DNA of 64,000 nucleotides from DASYKS01 sp035995205. Lineage in GTDB: Bacteria; Acidobacteriota; Thermoanaerobaculia; Multivoradales; UBA5704. Location: the NCBI GenBank assembly GCA_035995205.1, contig DASYKS010000099.1:62001-126000 (forward strand). The letters are read 5' to 3'. Positions 43,020 through 50,749 of this stretch are shown piece after piece; position 1 is the first letter of the stretch; the number at the start of each line of letters is the position of its first letter. The notes beneath the pieces were generated by a model, which saw only the letters and a list, made by a program, of their open reading frames with translations, was not told where the DNA came from and searched no databases. Both the position numbers and the translations under genes were made by a program.

Positions 43020-43225
43020 CCCTGGGATTGGCGTTGGTTGCAGCTCTCATCGCGCTCGCCACGTCCCTCCTCGGGGGAATCCTGGGCGGATTGATGGTTG
43101 GGAAGAAGGCGCTCGGCACCGGCCTCGCGGCGATGATGGGCGCATTCTTCGGTCCGGTAGGCGGCTTCCTCGGAGTCCTCGTGAGTCTCGGACTGTTGGC
43201 CCTGTGGGCGGCAGTGAGGAGCTGA
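43016..43225 (+). CDS. Small hydrophobic membrane protein (69 aa)
   Basis: Two hydrophobic segments with glycine-rich turns (LATSLLGGILGGLMVG and GAFFGPVGGFLGVLVSLGLLALWAA). It is coupled to the TPR gene by ATGA. Not recognised; its fixed place in the operon suggests a membrane component for the hydrogenase complex. Confidence 0.62.
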   Translation: MTLGLALVAALIALATSLLGGILGGLMVGKKALGTGLAAMMGAFFGPVGGFLGVLVSLGLLALWAAVRS

Positions 43226-43226
43226 C

Positions 43227-43451
43227 ATGTGGGACATGGCGCTCGCCTCGATCAAGCTGTTCATTGCCGGCAAGCTGTTTCAAAAACCTGCCGACGTGGT
43301 GCGCCAGAACCTCAAAGGCGTGGCCGTCACCGTGGTCGTCACCCTGGGCCTCTTCGCCGCCGGTCTTTCGCTTCCCGTAAGCGCCGGCATCGCCGGTTTT
43401 GCCGGCGGGATGCTCCAGCCTTATCTGTTCAAGGATCTCAAGTTCCGTTGA
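43227..43451 (+). CDS. Small membrane protein (74 aa)
   Basis: One long or two short hydrophobic segments (VAVTVVVTLGLFAAGLSLPVSAGIAGFAGGML) with basic ends. It starts one base after the previous stop, and its own stop overlaps the TTG start of the NifU-Rieske gene. Not recognised; probably works with the preceding small membrane protein. Confidence 0.6.
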   Translation: MWDMALASIKLFIAGKLFQKPADVVRQNLKGVAVTVVVTLGLFAAGLSLPVSAGIAGFAGGMLQPYLFKDLKFR

Positions 43452-44341
43452 GTGGTTCCACCCCCTCCGCCGACGCGCAACCCACGCCTCAGCTCGCCAC
43501 CTTGGTCAGAGATCTAGAGGCGCTGGACGCCCTGTTCGCCACCTGGGACGTGGATCAGCGGGGGGCGGTCCGGGCCTATCGCACGGCGCTTGAAAGTCTT
43601 CACCGGGAGGCGATCCGGAGACTGATCGCAGGACTCAAGACAGATCACCGCGCGCTCGCCCTGCTCAAGGAGTCGCTGAGCGACGAGCTGGTCTACGGCG
43701 TCCTGCGCCATTTCGAGCTGATCAAGCCCAGCCTGCAAGAAAAGGTCGATGCCGCGCTGGAGCAGATCCGCCCCATGCTCGGATCGCACGGGGGCAACGT
43801 CGAGCTGGTGCGAATCAAACTGCCGGACACCGTCGAGGTGCGGTTCTTAGGCGCCTGCGACGGCTGCGCGGCGTCGCAGCTGACGTTCGTCGCCGGAGTG
43901 AAGAAAGCGATCCTCGAAACCTGCCCGGAAATTCAACACGTGGTCGAGGTCCGCGGCCTGGCCGCCGCGCCGACGGGCGACGGCCGGGTGCGGTTCGTCA
44001 GCCCGTTCGCGCTTGGCGCCCTCGACAGCGACGCCGAATGGCACTTCGCCGCCCGGCTCGACGAGATTCCGCTCGGCCGCATCCTCCGGCGAGAGATCTC
44101 CGGCCGCGATCTGCTGCTCTCCCGGACGGGCGAAGCGATCGCCTGCTTCAGCAATTCGTGCGCTCACTTAGGCCTGCCGCTCGACGAAGGCAAGATCTCG
44201 GAGGGCATCCTCACCTGCCCTCACCACGGCTTCCAGTACTCGCTCGAAACGGGGGAGTGCCTGACGGCGCCGCTCGTACAGCTGGAACAGCACGCCGTGC
44301 GCCTAATCGAGAACCGGGTCGAGATCCGCCTCAGCCGCTAG
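43448..44341 (+). CDS. NifU-domain/Rieske [2Fe-2S] fusion protein
   Basis: A 297-aa protein from a TTG start overlapping the upstream stop. A helical N-terminus is followed by a NifU-type domain (about 97-170; Cys137-x2-Cys140 in ACDGCAAS). A Rieske domain at about 195-295 has Cys238-x-His240 (CAHLGLPLDEG) and Cys257-x2-His260 (CPHHGFQYS). It combines a cluster-assembly scaffold with an electron-transfer domain. Such a protein is a plausible link from the hydrogenase to the respiratory chain or a cluster donor for the small subunits. Confidence 0.82.
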   Translation: MSGSTPSADAQPTPQLATLVRDLEALDALFATWDVDQRGAVRAYRTALESLHREAIRRLIAGLKTDHRALALLKESLSDELVYGVLRHFELIKPSLQEKVDAALEQIRPMLGSHGGNVELVRIKLPDTVEVRFLGACDGCAASQLTFVAGVKKAILETCPEIQHVVEVRGLAAAPTGDGRVRFVSPFALGALDSDAEWHFAARLDEIPLGRILRREISGRDLLLSRTGEAIACFSNSCAHLGLPLDEGKISEGILTCPHHGFQYSLETGECLTAPLVQLEQHAVRLIENRVEIRLSR

Positions 44342-44343
44342 AA

Positions 44344-45039
44344 ATGAAGGTCGAATCGATACTTCGAGCCTGCCCCGATTGCCTCGCCGAAGTATTGAGC
44401 CCGTTCGAGCGGCGCTACCGCTATCCGTTCGCCAGTTGCTCCGTCTGCGGCCCGGCGCTCGCACCGCGTCCGGCGAAAGAGATGTGCGCCGCCTGCCGGC
44501 GCGAGTTTGAAGATCCGAACGACCGCCACTATGCGGCCCCGGCGACGGCCTGCCACGGCTGCGGTCCCCGCGCCCGCCTGGTCCGCAACGACGGCGCGGA
44601 GATCTCCTTCGACCAGTTCAGTATCCTGGACGATGTCGATGCCGTGGCCACCCTGATCCAACGCGGCGAGATCGTCGCCGTTCCCGCTCCGACCGGTTTT
44701 CAGCTTCTGGGCGACGCGATGCGGGAATCGGTCGTCGAATCGCTCTCGGACTGGCAGGCGGCGCGCGGCGAACCGCTCCACTGGTGGGTCCGCGATCTCG
44801 AAACGCTGCGCCGCTTCGCGGAGGTGAGCCCCGAGGAAGCGGAGCAGCTCGAACGCCCCGAGATGCCGATCGTCCTCCTCGAAGGGAAAGCCGGGCCGAT
44901 TCGGGTCCGGCTCGCCGCGACGGCCCTCCTGCGGTTGATCTTCCGGCGCCTGTCTCAACCGGTGGCCGTGGCGAACGCCGCCGGCTCCTCGCCCGGCCTG
45001 CTGCCGGCCTACATCTTGAGCGTCCGGAGCCCGTCGTGA
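44344..45039 (+). CDS. HypF-derived protein, zinc-finger/YrdC-like part only
   Basis: A 231-aa protein starting at MKVESI. It has four CxxC pairs (Cys10/13, 32/35, 48/51, 70/73), spaced as in the two zinc fingers of HypF (CPDCLAEVLSPFERRYRYPF and CAACRREFEDPNDRHYAA). A shortened YrdC-like segment follows (VDAVATLIQRGEIVAVPAPTGFQLL). The N-terminal acylphosphatase domain of HypF is missing. HypF makes the thiocarbamoyl group for the CN ligands of the active site. With the next gene it forms a split, incomplete HypF. Confidence 0.72.
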   Translation: MKVESILRACPDCLAEVLSPFERRYRYPFASCSVCGPALAPRPAKEMCAACRREFEDPNDRHYAAPATACHGCGPRARLVRNDGAEISFDQFSILDDVDAVATLIQRGEIVAVPAPTGFQLLGDAMRESVVESLSDWQAARGEPLHWWVRDLETLRRFAEVSPEEAEQLERPEMPIVLLEGKAGPIRVRLAATALLRLIFRRLSQPVAVANAAGSSPGLLPAYILSVRSPS

Positions 45040-45905
45040 ACGAGGGGATTTTGCGCCAGCACGCGCAGATCGTCGCGTGCCTGATCGAAAACGACCAGCC
45101 GCTCGACGGTCTGCCGGTGCTAGGAATCGTCCTGGGAGGCATGACGCCCGGCGACGACGGAACCCTGTGGGGAGGCGAATTCCTGCTCGCCGATTTGCAG
45201 TCGTACGAGCGCCTGGGAACGTTCAAACCGGTGGCCCTGCCCGGAGGAGAACAGGCGACGAGAGCCGAGCCCTGGCGCAGCACCTACGCGCACTTGATGG
45301 CCGAAATGGGTTGGGCACGCTTCGCAATGGACTTCGCGGATCTCCCGCTGAAGGCTTTTCTCGCCGAACGGCGGTGCGAGTCGCTCGACGCCGAAATCGC
45401 CGATCGTTCGGCAAGCCCGCTCGCCAGCTCCTGCGGCCGGCTGTTCGACGCCGTGGCCGCCGCGATCGGCATCTGCCGTTCGCACGTCGACTTCCAGGGG
45501 CAGCCTGGCCAAATGCTGGAGGATCTGGTCGACGCTACCGCCCTCAATGAGGACGAGACGCTGATCTATCCCTTCGCGATCCCGCGCTTGGGGGGCCGTG
45601 GTCTTCCCTACATCGAGCCGCTGGGAGCCTGGGCCGCCCTGCTCGGTGACCTGCTCCTAGAAACCCCTGTCGGGGTGATCGCCGCCCGCTTTCATCGCAG
45701 CCTCGCCCGCGCGCTGGTCGCGATGGTCAAGAAGCTCCTACCCCCGCGAGTCGATGCCGGCATTGCGCGTCCCGTCGTGGTGCTCACCGGAGGCTGTTTC
45801 GAGAATCGCATCCTGCTAGAGCAGACGCTTGTTCCCCTTGAGACCGCGGGATTCGAGGTTCTCACCCCCATCTCTCCAACGAATTTCCGCCGATCATCGA
45901 GATGA
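45036..45905 (+). CDS. HypF-derived protein, C-terminal Kae1-like part, truncated
   Basis: A 289-aa protein from a GTG overlapping the previous stop. It aligns with the C-terminal carbamoyltransferase domain of HypF: RQHAQIVACLIEN, GDDGTLWGGEFLLADLQSYER, VALPGGEQATRAEPWR and VVVLTGGCFENRILLEQ. The usual HHAH start is altered to RQHAQ. The usual final PPNDGG-IS segment is absent and replaced by PTNFRRSSR. It is therefore shortened at the end and probably either specialised or decaying. A complete HypF would be expected elsewhere in the genome. Confidence 0.72.
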   Translation: MNEGILRQHAQIVACLIENDQPLDGLPVLGIVLGGMTPGDDGTLWGGEFLLADLQSYERLGTFKPVALPGGEQATRAEPWRSTYAHLMAEMGWARFAMDFADLPLKAFLAERRCESLDAEIADRSASPLASSCGRLFDAVAAAIGICRSHVDFQGQPGQMLEDLVDATALNEDETLIYPFAIPRLGGRGLPYIEPLGAWAALLGDLLLETPVGVIAARFHRSLARALVAMVKKLLPPRVDAGIARPVVVLTGGCFENRILLEQTLVPLETAGFEVLTPISPTNFRRSSR

Positions 45906-45987
45906 GCCACCCGTTTTACGTCTTTTAGCCAGGTGAATGGGCCTCACCCCGTGTCGCACCTCCTTGGGGCCCGAAGGAGACACCTGT

Positions 45988-46596
45988 ATGGCGGGCGGTC
46001 ACGATCAACTTTGGAAGGATCTGATTCGAGCATTCCCGGTCGATTTCCTGCGTCTCGTCGACGACGAGCTCGCGGCCCGGCTCGTCGCCCCGAAGGGGTT
46101 CCTCGAGCGACCCGAGCCGCTCGCCTGGGCTTTCGCGGCGTTGGGACGTCCAAAGGACCGAGACCGTTACAAGCTTCGCCGCGCCTGTTTCGCCAAAATC
46201 GCTGCGGCCGACGATTTGACCGACGTCGAAAGATTCCTGCTGTTCAACTGCGTGGCAACGTATTTAGAATTGGGCGGCGGCGCGGCGCAGGAATACGCGG
46301 CGTTGCGCACTCGGTTCACGAAACCGGAGGTCGAGATGAAACCAGTCACCTGGGAAGAAAAGGTCGAAGCGCGAGGCCTGGAGAAGGGCCGGGAACAAGG
46401 CCTGGAGAAGGGTCTGGCGCGAGGCCAGGAGAATGGCATGCGCGAAGTTCTCTTGCGCTTGCTCCGCAGTCGCTTTCCGTCGCTCACGGGCCGGACGATC
46501 GAGCGAGTCGAGGCGATCCGTTCTCCCGAGGAGCTCGGCTCGCTGGCCGAGCGGCTGCTGACCGCTCGATCGCTTGAAGAGCTGGGGTTGGCGTAA
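45988..46596 (+). CDS. DUF4351/Rpn-family protein lacking the nuclease core
   Basis: A 202-aa protein. GAAGGAGA at good spacing supports the ATG at 45988. The start (HDQLWKDLIRAFPVDFLRL) and the end (LLRLLRSRFPSLTGRTIERV, the DUF4351 segment, preceded by EKGREQGLEKGLARGQENG) are typical of Rpn-like PD-(D/E)xK proteins. The middle segment that normally carries the catalytic acid and lysine motif is missing: the text passes from LVAPKGFLERPE straight to LAWAFAALGRP. It is probably inactive as a nuclease. It sits directly before the second 21-bp array. Confidence 0.65.
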   Translation: MAGGHDQLWKDLIRAFPVDFLRLVDDELAARLVAPKGFLERPEPLAWAFAALGRPKDRDRYKLRRACFAKIAAADDLTDVERFLLFNCVATYLELGGGAAQEYAALRTRFTKPEVEMKPVTWEEKVEARGLEKGREQGLEKGLARGQENGMREVLLRLLRSRFPSLTGRTIERVEAIRSPEELGSLAERLLTARSLEELGLA

Positions 46597-46629
46597 GCCG
46601 GCACCGCGCGCACCGTGCGCTCCCCCTGG

Positions 46630-47070
46630 GCACCGAGAGTCTTCCCGGATGATTCGAAGGCCGCCCCCGGACCTCTGGAGGCGGCTCGGAGCCAACCGAA
46701 GAGGCATCCGCTTCATCGGGAGAAGGCTCCGGCCCGTCCGTAGGGATCTCCGGAGCTCCGGGAGTTCTCTCCGGATCGCCCGAAGACGTCTTCCGATCGC
46801 TGCGTACCCTTCCGGGAGGTCCGGAGTCTTCTTCCGATCATCCGGAATCCACTCCGGGTTCCCGGGAATCCACTCCGGGTTCCCGGGAATCCGCTCCGGG
46901 TCGTCCGTAGCGATCTTCGAGCGGTCCGTGAGGAGTTCCCGTTCTCCGGGATCTCTCTTCGCACGTCCCGGAGGGGTACGGGGCTGTCGGGAATGCGCTT
47001 CGGATCGACGGGAGCGGACTCCGGATCGTCCGGAGATCTCTTCGGTCGGTCCGGGGAGCGATCGGTACAG
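46630..47070. repeat. Array 2: twenty-one degenerate 21-bp units
   Basis: The stretch divides into 21 consecutive 21-bp units (441 bp) of the same type as array 1, built around TCCGGAG-like and CTTCCGG-like halves. The phase shifts by one base about halfway. Units 11-13 (around 46840-46900) are nearly identical to one another, a sign of recent local duplication, while the others are strongly diverged. It fills most of the gap between the Rpn-like gene and the CHAT/NTPase gene. All open frames through it follow from the period being a multiple of three. Confidence 0.85.
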
Positions 47071-47090
47071 CGCGACACCCAAGCGGGTCA

Positions 47091-47119
47091 GTGAGTAAGA
47101 GCCCGAACCCTGATAGAAT
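47091..47119 (+). promoter_or_regulatory. Promoter of the CHAT/NTPase operon
   Basis: GTGAGT at 47091-47096, a 17-bp spacer and TAGAAT at 47114-47119. The TG at 47111-47112 makes an extended -10 (TGATAGAAT). The predicted start leaves a leader of about 15 nt before the ATG at 47141. It lies immediately after array 2. Confidence 0.6.
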
Positions 47120-47140
47120 CTTCAAACACACAGGTCAGCC

Positions 47141-49309
47141 ATGAACGAGCCCTCGAAGAATCCCTGCGAGCTGCAGATCCTCGTCCGCCGGAACGACGTG
47201 AAGAGCTTGTCGTTCGAGGTCCGAGCGGAATTCCTGGGCCTCCAGAACAAGGATTTCGGCTCGGTCCCCTTGGAAGGCGACCCCAAGGCGCAGGCCCAGG
47301 ACGAGCTCAGTAAGCATATGGTCCGCCTCTCGGATCTGGCGGCCAAGGGGGAGGACGGGCAGGAGAGCGCCCGTCTGCAGCTAGCGGATCTGGCGACGGC
47401 CCTGTTCCAGAACCTTCCTCCCGATCTGAGGGATCTGCTTTGGTTGCATCAGGGGGAGCTCGAGACTTTGCAGATCCTTTCGGACGAGCCTTATATCCCC
47501 TTTGAGCTGATGAAGCTCCAAGGGGAAGACGGCGAAGAGGGACCCTACCTTTGCGAGGCGTTCCGGGTCACGAGGTGGCTGCGGACGATTCCCCAGCCGA
47601 CCGGCGATCTTCCTCTTCGAAATCTGGCCTTGGTGCAGGCAGCGGATTCGGGCCTGCCGAGCGCTCCAGGGGAAAAGGATGATCTGGAGGCGCTCTTCGG
47701 TGCCGAACGGGTGGCCTCGATCCAGGCGACAGTCTCGGCCGTCAAAGCCGCTCTCGGCGAGGGTGATTTTGATGGCTGGCATTTCTCCGGCCACAATTCG
47801 AACGGCGTCGCGAAGGACCCGAACCTCGCGGCGTTCTATTTGGACGACGACGCCTTCTTGACGCCGACCAATATAGGCAAATCCAGCCTTCAGCGCCTTC
47901 GGCCGCTTCTCTTTCTGAACGCGTGCTCCACCGGGCAGGGAGGTTTTTCCCTGACCGGTCTCGGCGGATGGGCGAAACAGAGCCTCGCCGCGGGTGCCAC
48001 GGCATTTCTCGGTACCCTCTGGAAGGTGCGTGACCAGAAAGCCCGCGCCTTCGCCCACGCCTTCTATCGCCATTTTCTCGGCGGCGAGATGATCGGCGAT
48101 GCGGTGTGGCAGGCGCGCATGGCGGTTCGCGATCAGTTCCCAGGGGACCCGGCATGGCTCGCCTATACGGTCTACGCCCGTCCCGGGCTGCGCTGCTCGA
48201 CCGCTACGGAGAAACCCGCATCGCGCGAATTGCGAAAAACCGCGCTGCGAATTCCGGCGCTCGAATGGCGCCCGGATATCTCTCCTCCCGGTGCTCTCTT
48301 GCGCGCCGAGTACAGCATCGTGCCGTTCCACGGCCGAGAGAAGGAGCGGAGCGACCTCTATGCCTGGTGTACCGAGGGTCCCGCGGTGCGAGTGCGTCTC
48401 TATACCGGCCCCGGCGGGATGGGCAAGACCCGGCTGGCGCTGGAGATCGCAAAGGTCTTGAAGCGGGAAGGATGGCGGGCGGGTTTCCTCGAACCGGACG
48501 CGGTTCGCTCGCCCGAGGAGGCGTGGAAGGCGGTTTCCCGACGGGGCGGCAAGGTGCTCGCAATCGTCGACTACGCCGAGACCCGTCGGGAGTTGCTGAT
48601 TCCTCTGTTGCGCCGCCTCTACGCCACCGACGCAGGGCCGATCCGCGTGATCCTCCTTGCCCGCGCCGCTCTCGATTGGTGGGAACAGCTCAAGGCCGAA
48701 GGGCATGGAGTGGGAGAGTTGCTCTCCGGTCCGGCGACCTCGCGGCACTCGCTGCCGGCGCTGGCCTTTTCAGTTCCCGAGCGCTCCGAATCGTATCGGC
48801 TTGCCGGGCAGGCGTTCGCCCAACGTTTGAATCGAGATGCGCCGACGGAGCTCCCCGAGGGCGTTGAAACGGCGCTGTTCGAACGAGTCCTCTTGCTGCA
48901 CATGGCTGCATTGGCTTCCATCGAGGGCGTGAAGGTAAAAGGAGAGGACGGTGTCCTGGACTACGTTCTCAAGCGGGAGACCCGCTATTGGACGGATCGG
49001 GCGATTCACCGGCAAGTCGATGCCACCCTGGTCGCCGGGATCGGCCGCGCGATGGCCGCGATTACCCTGGGCGGTGGGGTCCGCAACGAAGAAGAGGCGC
49101 TCGAAGTATTGCGCCGGCTTCAGGCATTTCAGGGACAGACCGGCGATGTCCTGCTTGCCGTAGCGCGGCTGCTCCACGAATGCTATCCGGGAGACCACTG
49201 GATCGAACCGATTCTCCCCGATCTCCTCGGGGAACACTTGGTACAGCGCGAAATGGAACGTGGTGCGGACGAGCTGCTGGACCTGGTGCTGGGCAAGGCG
49301 ACGGGGTAG
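47141..49309 (+). CDS. CHAT (caspase-like) protease fused to a STAND-type NTPase
   Basis: A 722-aa protein. The CHAT domain (about 10-345) has YIPFELM near 118-124, the catalytic His218 in HFSGHN and Cys262 in FLNACSTG, plus GAWK-like FLGTLWKVRD. A P-loop NTPase follows, with Walker A GPGGMGKT (423-430) and Walker B VLAIVDYAE (472-480), then a helical region to the end. This is the layout of NLR-like bacterial proteins in which ligand-driven oligomerisation switches on a protease. It ends without a sensor domain; the next gene, eight bases on, encodes TPR repeats that would supply it. Role in defence or programmed death is inference. Confidence 0.85.
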   Translation: MNEPSKNPCELQILVRRNDVKSLSFEVRAEFLGLQNKDFGSVPLEGDPKAQAQDELSKHMVRLSDLAAKGEDGQESARLQLADLATALFQNLPPDLRDLLWLHQGELETLQILSDEPYIPFELMKLQGEDGEEGPYLCEAFRVTRWLRTIPQPTGDLPLRNLALVQAADSGLPSAPGEKDDLEALFGAERVASIQATVSAVKAALGEGDFDGWHFSGHNSNGVAKDPNLAAFYLDDDAFLTPTNIGKSSLQRLRPLLFLNACSTGQGGFSLTGLGGWAKQSLAAGATAFLGTLWKVRDQKARAFAHAFYRHFLGGEMIGDAVWQARMAVRDQFPGDPAWLAYTVYARPGLRCSTATEKPASRELRKTALRIPALEWRPDISPPGALLRAEYSIVPFHGREKERSDLYAWCTEGPAVRVRLYTGPGGMGKTRLALEIAKVLKREGWRAGFLEPDAVRSPEEAWKAVSRRGGKVLAIVDYAETRRELLIPLLRRLYATDAGPIRVILLARAALDWWEQLKAEGHGVGELLSGPATSRHSLPALAFSVPERSESYRLAGQAFAQRLNRDAPTELPEGVETALFERVLLLHMAALASIEGVKVKGEDGVLDYVLKRETRYWTDRAIHRQVDATLVAGIGRAMAAITLGGGVRNEEEALEVLRRLQAFQGQTGDVLLAVARLLHECYPGDHWIEPILPDLLGEHLVQREMERGADELLDLVLGKATG

Positions 49310-49317
49310 GTCGGACC

Positions 49318-50730
49318 ATGCAGCCGGCGCTCACCGTTCTCAGCCGCCTGGCAATACGCAGACCGGAGACACGGGAATGGCTGGCCCGTGCCTTCGAGGG
49401 CCGGTTGACGGAGCTGGCCGAAGAGGCGCTCGAAGTCGCGGTGGAGACGGGAGGGCCGATCGGCCAGGTGCTGGCAAGTTTGGTGGAGGATCAAGCCGGC
49501 CCAGACCTCGCCGAACGGCTGATGCTGCGCTGCGACGAAGCGGACTTTCGCGAATCGGTCCCACTGCGGGAGGTGGCCGAAGCCGCGACGCGACGGCAGC
49601 TCGAGTTCTTGAAAGGCGAGCTCTCTACGCGGCCCGATCCGAGCCAATCCCACGTCTTTGCCCGCATGCTGGGTAACCTGGGAAGTCGGCGCAGCCGGCT
49701 GGGCGACTGGCGGGAATCGCTCCGATGCCACCGGGAGGCGATGAAGATACAGGGTGATCTTCTGAAGAATGGCGGAGGGAAAGAAGTTCTCTTCGACCTC
49801 GCAACCAGCCTGGCGAATCTCGGACAGGCGCATGGAGTTCTCGGGGAGTGGGAGGAGGCGCTGCTGACCTCAAGGGAAGCGACGAGAATCCTCAAAAAGC
49901 TGGAAGTGGGCTTGGACTCCGGCGGCCTGAGAGCGCTCGCCGTGAGCCTGCGGAACCTGGGCATCGCTCTGAGCGAGCTCGGCCAGGCGGAAGAAGCATT
50001 GGCCGCAGGCCGCGAGGCGGTGGAGATCCAGCGGAAACTGGTGAAGCAAGACCCGGTCGAAGCGGTTCCCGATCTTGCCCGGGACCTGATGAACCTCGCC
50101 GGTCGCCTATCCGAAAAAGGCGATGGTGAAGAGGCGCTCGTGCGAGCGGAGGAGTCGCTCGAACTGCGACGGACGCTTGCGGCGGAGCGCCCTGGGATCT
50201 TCCTACCATCCCTGGCGCTGACCCTCCACAACCTCGGTTTCCTCCTTGCCGGGCAGGGACGTTCGGAGGACGCGCTCGCAGCGACGGCGGAGGCGGCAAA
50301 GCTTCGGCGGCAATTGGCTTCCGAGCGACCCGAGGCCTTTGCCGCCGATCTTGCGAGCAGCCTGTACAACCTGAGCAATCGGCTGGCGGATCTCGGTCGG
50401 CCTGAGGAGGCGCTCGCAGCGACGGAAGAGGTGATCGGCCTCTACCTACAGCTGGTAGATCGGGCACCGGACCGCTTCCTGCCCGACCTCGCAAATCGCT
50501 GCGGCCTCCGATGTCAGCTTCTGGCATCCCTCGAACGCCCGGCCGAGCTGTTCGCGGCGGCCGAAGACGGGCTCCGCCGCTTGATCCCGTATCTGGCGTC
50601 GCATCGAGAGGCCCTCAACAGCACCGTCGCTTCTCTGTTCAGCTACTACATGGATTCTTCGTCGGAGGATCGCCCGCGCGATCCCGAGATCATGCGGGGA
50701 ATTCGCGCCGCGCTCGCCAGGGCCGCCTAG
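49318..50730 (+). CDS. TPR protein 1 of the CHAT cluster (470 aa)
   Basis: It starts at the ATG eight bases after the CHAT/NTPase stop. Residues 1-100 are the module shared by all four TPR proteins here (ALTVLSRLAIRRPETREWL, LEVAVETGGPIGQVLA, SVPLREVAEAATRRQLE). About eight tandem repeats of roughly 42 residues follow (for example EEALAAGREAVEIQRKL), of the kinesin-light-chain-like TPR type, to near 400. It ends with a short helical tail. It is likely the sensor or adaptor partner of the CHAT/NTPase and probably cotranscribed with it. Confidence 0.82.
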   Translation: MQPALTVLSRLAIRRPETREWLARAFEGRLTELAEEALEVAVETGGPIGQVLASLVEDQAGPDLAERLMLRCDEADFRESVPLREVAEAATRRQLEFLKGELSTRPDPSQSHVFARMLGNLGSRRSRLGDWRESLRCHREAMKIQGDLLKNGGGKEVLFDLATSLANLGQAHGVLGEWEEALLTSREATRILKKLEVGLDSGGLRALAVSLRNLGIALSELGQAEEALAAGREAVEIQRKLVKQDPVEAVPDLARDLMNLAGRLSEKGDGEEALVRAEESLELRRTLAAERPGIFLPSLALTLHNLGFLLAGQGRSEDALAATAEAAKLRRQLASERPEAFAADLASSLYNLSNRLADLGRPEEALAATEEVIGLYLQLVDRAPDRFLPDLANRCGLRCQLLASLERPAELFAAAEDGLRRLIPYLASHREALNSTVASLFSYYMDSSSEDRPRDPEIMRGIRAALARAA

Positions 50731-50749
50731 GAAGAGGGCTGGTCGGTAG

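Noticed and set aside
17903..47070. The two 21-bp arrays as CRISPR arrays
   Set aside because: There is no alternation of an identical repeat with unique spacers of 30 bases or more, no leader, and no cas genes in the window.
46574..47098. Open frames across array 2 (plus and minus)
   Set aside because: Same reason as array 1: the period explains the openness; the peptides are Arg/Ser/Gly/Pro-rich without any domain.
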